Shown here: positions 51,496-61,035 of the stretch, piece after piece | Numbering within the stretch: the first letter of the stretch is position 1 | Layout: each line of letters starts with the position of its first letter | DNA from: Certhia americana | Taxonomy: Eukaryota > Chordata > Aves > Passeriformes > Certhiidae | NCBI GenBank assembly: GCA_018697195.1 | Contig: CM031859.1 | Coordinates: 56,211,207 to 56,275,206, forward strand | Length of the DNA stretch: 64,000 nucleotides | Direction: 5' to 3' | The notes under the pieces: model-generated | The model's database searches: none | What the model saw: only the letters and a program-made list of their open reading frames with translations | What the model was told of the DNA's origin: nothing | Program-made: the position numbers and the translations under genes

Positions 51496-54400
51496 GTGAA
51501 TTACCCTGTGTAGGGCAGAATACTCTGTGAAACGTGGTGTGGATTGTATAGAATATAGTGCACTCAACTAACACCATCTAGCATGCTACCTCAGAGAGGT
51601 GTATTTTTCAATTAAAATTTAATATCTTGTTTCCATTGTGCTGTTATAACGGGGACCATTTTCTTCTGCTTCAAGTGTGTGGTTTTATAAATTCTAAGAT
51701 GAAAATGAGTTGAGAGAACTCTGCCAAGAGGAACTGCAGTCATATATGTGAGTCATAAATATTTTACTTAATTGGGGAAATTGCTCATTCTGTTACAGAT
51801 TACATCTATTCTTAAATATTTTATTTAATAGCTAGAAAAATGTCCTTTCTGGGTCTTTGGTGCTTCAGCACTAAACAGCACCATTTGAATTCTAGTGGTA
51901 TTACACTGACTGATTCACCAAGAAATCGCTTGCTTCCTTTGGGACATGCACCTAAAGATCTCTCCAAAAGCTGTACTGGACAGATGTGCACTATTGTGTG
52001 GGTTTTGTTTATTCCCTAGGGTGCCCAGGAGATCAGTTCTGGGTTCAGATCATTTCCATTCAAGATGAGAAATTTGTTGGATCCTGGTAATCCTTCAGAG
52101 GATGTAGCAGGGCACAAGTTGCTTCTGTCTAACTTGAGCACCTGGCAGCAAGGCCAGTTCGGATTGTGTAATCAATATTCAGTAATTTTATAACTTCATC
52201 CAGATGCTGAGAGCAGAGGACCATTGTCCATGCATTTTGTTGTTGTAAATCCTTTCACAAAAATAGAACAACTGCCAAGAATGTGTAAAACATCAAAGTA
52301 AGAGGCAATTATAATACAATAATTGATGCCAGATGGACTTCTGCACCTGATATCAGTCAACATGCCAGTGAAAAAGAGCCACTCACTGCAAGGAATTCTA
52401 CAGCATATGTCAGGGTAGCATCAGCATCTTCTCAAACATTATTTTAACCATTTTGAAAGCTACTAATGTGTTGAGTTTCTTGCTGTGGTTGTTCTTAGAC
52501 ATTGCAGCAAGATCCTGTTTTGTTAAAGATTTCCTGAGAAGGAAATACAATCTTCACTCTCCCTAACTCCTGTGGCCATAATCAGGTTTGGCAAATTTTC
52601 ATTAAAACTTTAAAGTAAACCATTATTTAAACACTAACTTAAGATCATTGGTTAGCTGCTTTCAGAAATCCTTATTATCTTCAGGCAACGAAAAACAATG
52701 AGATAATATTGTCTTAAATGTTATATAGCTATTAAAGTAATTTTTTTTAGAAAACATTGTCATTTCCAAAACTGAATTTATTAGATCTTAAAGGTTGATT
52801 TTTTTTTTTTAAGGAAGCATGAACTTTCCTCCATTATGCATCTGCTTTTCCTAATGTGAGATATGGAAAAATCTGGAAAAAAATTTGGAAAAAAATAGTT
52901 TGTTTGCTTTTAAGAGCTGGTGAAAGATCACTTGAGTATCACTTCAGGCTTTGGTATAGTATCATTCCCCTCTGTAATACATGGTGGGTGGATAAGAGGA
53001 AGTTTATATTGTGCTTTTTTTTTTTTATTTGGTCATTTTGTTCTGATGTTCTTGTAATTAGGGGGGGTGGAATGATATTTTCTTAACTAATGTCTTTTGT
53101 TATTGTCATGTAATTTAATTTTTTCCATCATTCAAAACCTGAGCTACTTTTGAAGTGATAGAGCTCTGCAGACTGGAGGAATTTTCCAGTTTCTGTGGTG
53201 CAAACTTCAAGCTGATCATTGAAATACTTAGTATATACTGCCAAATTTTTCTATACCATTTTCTATATACCCAGTGCCTTTGTGTGCTGTAGGACAGTCC
53301 AGTTTGAAGATGAAATAAGTGGAAGTGTTTGCACAGTTGCACACTTCAGAGTGCCGTAGTCCTACCCATGACCCTCATTGCATGGATAGTCTCATGAAGT
53401 ATTTACAAGTATAGGTTTGAAATGGAGAGTGCAGGGACCATGAGGGATCCAGTCGAGATCTGCACACACTTCTCCAGCCATGCAGTGCAGTGAGGTGTCT
53501 GTTAATCTCCTCTCTCCTGTTCCCTGTACTGCAGTTCCCCTGGGGCCGGCTTCCAGTGCATGGCCAGCAGCACACGTGTCAGTGCAATTAATTGGCACTC
53601 AAAGCACAGCTAAGGGCAGGACTGGAGACCTGGAAGGATTTCTTCAGAAAGCTATTTCATTCACCTTTGCATGCCCTGAGACTGACAGATGCCCTGAAGT
53701 CCAGCAAATTTCTGGTGGTGGATCTGTCTTCCAGAGCTCAAACTCACACTAGGAAATATTACTGAAACCCTGAAGCGAAGCTCCTTCGTGCTGTGCCTCA
53801 GGATTCCAACAAGTTCTGGCACGTTGACCGTAATGCATACAGGTTTATAGCACTATTTATAAATCTCTTGAGTTTCCTCTTGTATTGTTTCTTGCTGAGG
53901 GAGTGTGGGATATGCAATTCATCCCATCAGATTTTATTGAGGAGTTATCCGCAGTCATGTGCGTGCTGGATTCTCTTGAGAAACAACATCTGTTTTCTGC
54001 AGTATTTCAAGTTTGAAATGGTTGTAAGTTGTCATAGCATGTTTAATTAACAAAAGGATACAATTAAAAATGTGAATTACTTGCCTTTCTTGTCAAACAC
54101 CATGTTAACTCCATAAGCCACAGAACAGGGAGGTTTCCTCAATAAGCTATTTGCTGATTTTTCAGTATTTTCTAATGAGTTGTTTGCCATACATTATGTA
54201 AGTACAGATTCCTTTGGGTTTCTTTCTCTATTCAAAAGAAACAATGTTATGCCTGTAAAACAGACACTTCTTGTCTTATAGGTGAAAAAGACACTAAACA
54301 TGAGTTGGATGTAGTCCTTGGGACCATCTGTTTTGCAAATTGTGCCATTGCGCTAACCCTGTTAAGGCAATCTCAAGTTCCGTTAGGATCTTTTCATATA

Positions 54401-57187
54401 GATAAATGAAAAAATATCGATAGGTATATGGATGAATATGCACTCGAAGGCAGGATGTCAACCACAGGTAGGCATTTGTATGATAAAAAAAGGAAGCTAA
54501 GCAGCAGAAGTTCCTCATGGGACCACAACAAGCCTGGCTAGCAGAGTCTTGGTTCTTGTCTGTGTACAGCTGTTATGTAGATCTCATGGCCAACTCAAAT
54601 TACAAGTCAACACATAACTGTAATTTAAATGAAACTTAGTTACTGTTCCAGTAACTTTGGATGGGTTTGTGGAGAGGGTGTGGAGCAACACTTTCACATC
54701 ACTTTCTTGAAAATAACTAGCATTCTCCATTTGTAAGGAAGCTCATTATGGGTTTTTGGTTCAGTCGTGTAAGTAAACTTCTGGAGGACCATAAATGCCT
54801 AATATAACAGTAGCCTTAAGGCATTCTTAACTAAAATTGTATTTTATCTTCCACCAGCTGTGCATTTCCAGGAATGTAAATGATCCTTATGATAAGCTGA
54901 CTGTAAGACTTGCTGCTCTTGCCTCCTAAACAGAGAGCCATAGCAACAAATATCATTGCATTTTTCACATCATTTTTCTGCAGTTGATTCACTCTCATGG
55001 ATGTATGGACAGTTGCACAGTTTGTAGAGAAAATGGTCTCTTCCTAGAAAACTAGTTCCTATTAATTCCTAAATTATTTGTATAACTTTTCTTTCTTTTT
55101 TTCCCTGCATGAAGCATTCATATGAATTGCATTAAGCCTTAAGATGCCAAGCTTATGCCTTATAATTTCCTTCTCCCAGGAAGAGTGTTATAGTAGCAGT
55201 TTAGTTCAAGTTAAGTACTGATAATTTCAGCCATCTAAATCCAGTTTGTGATTTTCAGTAGATAATATGCTGTCATTCTCTTCTTCTTACCCTGTTTTTT
55301 TCTTACAGCCACACTGTGCATAGCTACCAATCTATAACCCAAATGTTGTTATATTAGAGTGGAGAGTTGTGCTGCTCTCTGAGCAATATATAGAGGATGT
55401 ATATTTTATGAGATACCAAGCAAGCTGCTGTATGACTATAAATTTCTGTGGGCTTTTCTCATGCTGTACATAACTGCTAATTACCGAAGTGATTTATGTT
55501 TTAAACATATTTTCTCTTTTGTTGTTCATTCTGCTTTTTTCAGGCTTTAAAATTGAAGTAATGTTTAGGAATTAGTTATTTTGGGATGCCTTGGAGAGGT
55601 GGAGATAGTCTGCTGGGCACTGTGCAGGTACAAAATGTGCAACAGCCATGTGGTTGGCTTTCCCCCTCCATGCACAAAAATCTGGGCTCTGGTTACTGAG
55701 GTCAGGGAGAGTGATCCCTCTGGATCATGCCTGCTGGAGTAAAAACCAGCTCACTTATTAATGCCTTCATTCAGCATCATGGAAAATGGTGAGAGGGAAG
55801 AGGATCATCTTGAGCCTGCAGCCCTGTGGAGAGCCAGTCAGGTGAAGCCTTGCAGCAGACTGAGTCCTCTTTTCATTCCTGCCTTTGTGGTTGAAGAAGA
55901 GAAATGGAGGGCTGGAGAGGGAATAATTGGTAGTACTCTCCTCAGCCAGCCGGGCATCTCTTCCTATTGACCTTGAAGTAATGAAAAAGGGATAGATTCT
56001 TCTGCATGTTACCTCTGTGTGTAGAGATAATGAGAGCAGAGAGTAGTGATCATAAATCTACGTGGCTTTGCCTGTTTGAAAGTCTGGGCCATGGGAAAAA
56101 TGACAGTACATAGTTATTTTCAGTCTATAATTCACATAAGAATTTGCCCCAAAGTGTTTCTTCTGGAGGGTTTTTTTTTTGCCTTGAACTTTATTTTATG
56201 CAGCAGCGGTTTTAATTCAAATGAACCGATTCCCTTTTGTTGACTTCAGTTTTCAATATGAGAATAGTTGTATTTCCCAAACCAGCAATAAACTGGTTTG
56301 ATATTTGCATTTTTTTAAATGTAGTAACTTTTCGTTAGTTAATACAGTGTAGAGTTATACTGATGTAGAACTGTGCCTGTGAAAGGAAAAAAAAAAAAAG
56401 TCCAAAACATGAAATACATATGTAGGACTTGTATTCAATATTTCTTTAAAAAAAAAAAAGAAAAGAAAAGCTCTTCTAAATTAGCTACAGTTAAAAGAAG
56501 CCCAACAAAATCTTGGAATTTGGGAGTTTGCTTTCAGATGTTGAACTGCCATACACAAAGTAACCCGAAAGTTGTCTTTGGCAATTTGTTCATTCCCCTC
56601 CCAGTGAGATATAATTCATTAAGGCACTTGTCAAACATTAACTCAGAAACTGGAAGGAATCTGAGACAGAAAATAATTAAGTAACCCTAATGATGTAGCA
56701 GTCGGACTACTGTGGCCAATGGATACAGAATAGTAGCAAGGTGTTTTAGTACTTAGCTAAGATGCCGAGGCAATGTCAGCCAATAAATGATGTCATGCAG
56801 TCAGAGGCAGGGTTTGGTCAACGCAAACTGACAGTTTTGTCTTTTAATCCTACTACGTACAATAACAAAACATCAGGAAGGACTATATTTAAAACCAGAG
56901 GAAATGTACTGAGGCACTAGAAGAGCTTGTTGCATTGTTTTTCCTCTGAGCTAGATCTCAAGTGAGATGATGGCTGCGCCACTGCCGAGCTCCAGAGGCA
57001 CCTTTCCCCTGTCTCAGAGCAGGATTAACCTCTGAAATGGCAGCAGCATTTACTCTCTGGAGCAAATGGGACTGTGCTGGGGAGGTCTTACATTTTGCTT
57101 GTATTCCCATGATGGAGTTATTATGTGAGTGTTTGGAGCGCAGCTGAAGCATGAGGGAGAGCCTGACCCCTTCACTGGATATGCATC

Positions 57188-57202
57188 AGGTCAGGCTGAC
57201 AC
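57188..57202. promoter_or_regulatory. Near-consensus nuclear receptor inverted half-sites
   Basis: AGGTCA, GGC, TGACA matches the estrogen-response-type layout GGTCA-n3-TGACC with one mismatch in the core. A single motif hit in 64 kb is weak evidence. Confidence 0.15.
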
Positions 57203-57762
57203 AATGGAACACAGTCTGACCCAGAGGGAGGAGGGCCTGGAAGTCTAGCTCTCTGGAGCAGCTAGGATGGTGGTCATAAGATTTTTTCTCTTTCGAGACC
57301 AATTATCCTGTTAGGGCTTGCCTTTGGCCAGAGAAAACACTGTAGCTGAGCTGTGCTTGTTGGGGAATTAGGGAGGATCCAGGGAGGAGGTTGCCTGGCT
57401 TTGAGCTCTGCTGGAGAGCTGGAGGTGATGGCTGGCTACAGTGTATGTACTCTGGCTGCTCCTCTGGTGCAGCCTGGGGCCCAATGGTATTCTGATCATG
57501 TGATAAGGAGATTTAGTTCATCAGTCAACCAACCCTGGCCACAAAAACATGTATTGACATCAGCTCAGTGTGTTGAACAAGGCTGGTTGCAGTAAGATGA
57601 GTGCCAGAGCCAGCTCCAAGGGGGAATCATTCCAGGGATTCCCAGGGTGAAACTCTCCTCTTCTAGCAATCTGTTTCAGCTCACTCATGAAGACATACCC
57701 TAATCTGTCCCTTTCTGTAGATTATTGTGTTTGGAAAGCCTCTGATACTCAAGCCAGTATAA

Positions 57763-57779
57763 TTTTTTTTTTTTTTTTT
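57763..57779. repeat. T17 homopolymer
   Basis: Seventeen T bases lie in the final intron. A similar T15 run lies at 58860-58874. Confidence 0.9.
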
Positions 57780-58794
57780 CTATACAGCCATGTTTGAAGG
57801 TTACCTCCTGTGGTCAGGTTAACCACCAGTTTTCATGAACTCTGCTGACTTGCCCTGGCCAAAAGTTTGTTCCTCAAAATCTAGCAAATAAGTTTCAATG
57901 CTTAAAGGCTCTCAGCCAACAAACAGTCAAGTGAAGTTGAATTCCAGGGGTTTTTTTGAGAGATTGTAAGGTCTTTCATCAATTTAGGTATTAATATAGG
58001 GCCTATTTTAGCAGGGGCATTCTCCACTTTCTCCACGTTCTCCACTTATGAGGTTAAGATATTGAAAGGGTTTAAGGAGTCATTAAGCCAAACACTGTTT
58101 TTAGAGTTCCTTGAATTCGGGGAAATATAGTGAGATATTCAGGGCATAAATCCAAAGTGACCCAAGTTGATCCAAACTCGTCCTGTTTTAAAACTGCCCC
58201 ACAGCCACAACCTTTATACTGTGCCAGTGGTGGCACTGGGAATGGGGAAGCCCTTCTTGGCTTAAGGGACTGCAACAGGAGAAAATGAAGCAGATCAAAA
58301 AAAAGCATAATTCTGCCAAACCTGCTCTCCAGACATCTTTGCAAGGGAGAAGCAAAGAGTCCTGAGGCAGGGAGTTGGGAAACAGGGAAACATATGATTT
58401 AAAGGGGCTTAAACTTGTTGTGGAGCACCTCAAGATTTCCATGTCAGTCATGTGCCTTTAATTGCTGCTAAAAATGCCAATTTCAAATAATAGTATAAGT
58501 AGCCTAAGCAGAACTGTAGTTAACTGTGTAATTTAACTTCATGAAACTATTGACATGTTTAAAAGTATGCAGATGCTAGTGTCTTATGCAAGATCAGGAT
58601 CTTAATTATGCATAGTTTGAGATAATTGGGTTGCTTTAGCTTCATATCTCAATCTGTTAATTCTAACAACTAAATTAGGATTCAGCTGTAATTCCTGTAT
58701 GTGTAGTAGAACTATTTCAATTTGCTCCTGACATTATGTAAGTGTTGTGATTAATTCTGCTTCTGTATTCTGGTTTTCTGTGAGAGAGGTCTGA

Positions 58795-58814
58795 GATATC
58801 AACACATTGATATC
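58795..58814. repeat. Perfect inverted repeat (8-bp stem, 4-nt loop)
   Basis: GATATCAA, CACA, TTGATATC lies about 400 bp upstream of the terminal exon. Confidence 0.9.
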
Positions 58815-59221
58815 GCCAGGTAAATTCAGACAGTTACATCTTTGCACTTTGCTGTGTGATTTTTTTTTTTTTTTAAGGAGGTATATGGATAAATGTTCTG
58901 GATAACTATTTTAAAGAATAAGCAAGTCCCAAAGGGTGTTCATTTTGTTATAAAATTTGCTCTTAGGTTGCTCTGCTAGCCTGTATTTTGTGGCTTTTGT
59001 TTTCTCTTCTTGTCTTTTAGAAGCTCATACTTAAAAATTCATCAAAAAATACCAAGTTTGACATTTTTAACAGAAACAAAAAATGTGGTAAAGTTCACAT
59101 CTGTGGTTGAGCCTGTGCTGAACAATCCAACCTTTCTCTTAATCTAAGGTTTACATGCAAGGGTAGACTCATTATCTGCTTACAGGTGCAGGAGTATAAC
59201 TGAATGTCATTGTTTGCACAG

Positions 59222-59311
59222 ATGAGCACCATGCCAGGACTGCCCACAAGGCCATGCTTCTATGACATTGACCTTGACCCCATCACAGAGCAAGTGAAAG
59301 GATTGTTTTGA
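59222..59311 (+). CDS. MTHFD1L: MTHFD1L terminal coding exon G with stop
   Basis: The exon starts after acceptor tgtttgcacag and encodes 29 residues, [20 protein letters not shown] followed by I-T-E-Q-V-K-G-L-F, then TGA at 59309-59311. It joins in frame to ...Y-P-L-V-G-T of exon F, giving the conserved run [14 protein letters not shown]. The ending matches the MTHFD1L C-terminus. The exon continues as 3' UTR beyond the listed end. The ATG at the start is internal to the protein and should not be taken as an initiation codon. Confidence 0.97.
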   Translation: MSTMPGLPTRPCFYDIDLDPITEQVKGLF

Positions 59312-60511
59312 GAGTGACATCCAAATTCAGGTCGGTCAACAGCCTTTATTTTCCTGTTCCAGCTTGGGGGAGGATGTTTGTGCCTAGTATGTGTGTAAGA
59401 AAGCTTGTCAGGAGTTTACCTAAGCTCTAGTTTCAATACAGATTTCAGACCCTTTGGGGGTGTATTTCATAATGTGCAATTTATCACATGGGTTTCTCAT
59501 TTGCTGAATGGTGACTGGCACTTTGCTGTTGTCCACTAATGGTGACTTTTGGATTTCCTGGCACTGTCAGTTTGGCATCAGGAGAAGCCATCTCAGCAAC
59601 TGTACTGCTCTTGGCTATGGAAAAAGCCAGTCTGAAGAAACCATATCTTCTTGCTCACTCCAAAAAGACATACCCTTTGATGCTACGCTCACGTGGCAGT
59701 GTGTGTCTGTCATTACCTAGATAGGACGGAAGATATTTCTCAGTTTGTTCATGAGCTCTGCTTTGTTTTTGCATGTTTTGTTTTCATAGCTGCTGTCATC
59801 TCTCTCAAAGGGTAATAAGCATTTCAGGAACACAAAGCTGTCCTCTTAGCCTGTTTTTCATGCTGGATTCTCTCCCTTTTCCTCGAAGGTTGCAGCTCCC
59901 CCACCACCTCCTCCCTTTCTCTAAGTACTTTATCTTCCTGGTGTCCTGCTTTAATTTTGTGTAGCACATGTTCCTCACTTAAAAATACAAGATGTTATGA
60001 AAATATTTTATGCTACTCCATTTTAACCTTTTAACATAATAAGTGGAGTAAGAGAGAATGTAACCCTGACTGAAACAAACCATGTGTGCCTGTCATGGGA
60101 TTCTCTCCTTTCATCACTTAGCTCTCTCCCTCAATAGATTGGTCTGGAGAGCAAAAGGGTTTTTCTTTTTTAAGACAGAACAACACTATTACTATGAGCT
60201 AATAGGACTGTGATGGGACCCCAGATCAGCCACAGCTTTGAGGTGGATGTGCCCAGATGCTTCAGCCCTGCTTTAGCAGTTCTTTCTTAATGTGGATTGA
60301 GAGAAGGGGCTTTCACTTTCTATTTTTGTGTTTTGATGGATTGTTCTGAGTAGGGGAGAAGTTTGCACAACCCAGCCAGACCAAGTGAACTGCTCACTTG
60401 CCCACATATTCTCACGAATGCCACAATATTCACGTAACATCTGGTGAGGGCAGATTCTGCCAGTTTGTGCCAGTCACGACGAGTTAAAAGTACCTAGCTT
60501 GAAAGTCAATC

Positions 60512-60539
60512 TGCATACACAGGTAATTACCTGTATGCA
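60512..60539. promoter_or_regulatory. Near-perfect palindrome with facing CAGGTA/TACCTG sites
   Basis: TGCATA, CA, CAGGTAA, TTACCTG, TATGCA has 13-bp arms that are complementary except for a 2-nt bulge. The centre CAGGTAATTACCTG is a perfect 14-bp palindrome that pairs two CAGGTA elements (the ZEB/Snail-type E2-box core) around a TAATTA homeodomain-type core. It lies in the presumed 3' UTR or just downstream of MTHFD1L. A regulatory role is inferred. Confidence 0.35.
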
Positions 60540-61013
60540 AACTATCCCTGACTATTCTGTGGCTGGGTAGTATTGCACATACCACTTCTTGGCACATATC
60601 CCATTTTTGTTACTGATACACATGATATGTCTGACAGCTTCATGCATACATATTGATTCATCATGTGTCAGCTGTGTAATTGCTTCTGAATCATTTGGAA
60701 TGACTGTAGAATCCTAATGTGAAATCTATATGCAGATTGACATAGCCTGCTTAATTGAGTGTTTACTGCCTAGCCTTACACAAATCCATCCAAACCAGGG
60801 ACTGATGAGTTTGGAAGAGCAACAGTAATTAAGCAGACAAAATACTCCATTCTGACTGTGAAAGCCTTTCATTGGAAGCTGTGCACGAAATGAAAATGTT
60901 AAAATTGACTTTTAGTCAGTGATGATGTTTTGTCAGATGTAAAAAGAAATGTTAACGAAGTCAGAAAAACATAATAGGTAGGAAATAACATGTATAGAAC
61001 ACATATAGCAAAC

Positions 61014-61019
61014 AATAAA
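61014..61019 (+). terminator. Candidate polyadenylation signal AATAAA
   Basis: This is the first perfect AATAAA downstream of the MTHFD1L stop codon, 1.7 kb away. T-rich and TTGTGG sequence follows within about 20 nt, the usual arrangement for cleavage. A second perfect hexamer lies at 62815-62820. Function is inferred only. Confidence 0.35.
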
Positions 61020-61035
61020 TTATTTTAATTTCCTT

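Larger units (their letters stand above)
19938..59221 (+). other. MTHFD1L: Final intron F-G (39.3 kb)
   Basis: This is a GT-AG intron, gtgagt...tttgcacag, phase 0, and it makes up about 61% of the window. Recognisable content is a CR1 3' fragment (29.07-29.32 kb), an L3/CR1-like piece (46.51-46.63 kb), a MIR-like SINE (48.73-48.87 kb), a possible L2-type tail (25.61-25.64 kb), TG/AT microsatellites around a 10-N gap, several A or T runs and a 34-bp direct repeat pair. The remainder is unannotated AT-rich DNA. No open frame exceeds about 120 codons and none shows domain motifs. Enhancers may be present but cannot be shown from sequence alone. Confidence 0.9.
59312..61035 (+). other. MTHFD1L: Probable MTHFD1L 3' UTR (end uncertain)
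   Basis: Sequence after the TGA has no splice-bounded coding exon. The first canonical AATAAA on the + strand is at 61014-61019, with a TTGTGG GU-type stretch just after it, so a 3' UTR of about 1.7 kb is one reading. A weaker AATACA at 59984-59989 could end a UTR of about 0.7 kb instead. The true end needs transcript data. Confidence 0.4.

Noticed and set aside
2738..59311. Cytosolic paralogue MTHFD1 as the identity
   Set aside because: [27 protein letters not shown] and A-L-N-V-F-K-T-D follow MTHFD1L rather than MTHFD1.
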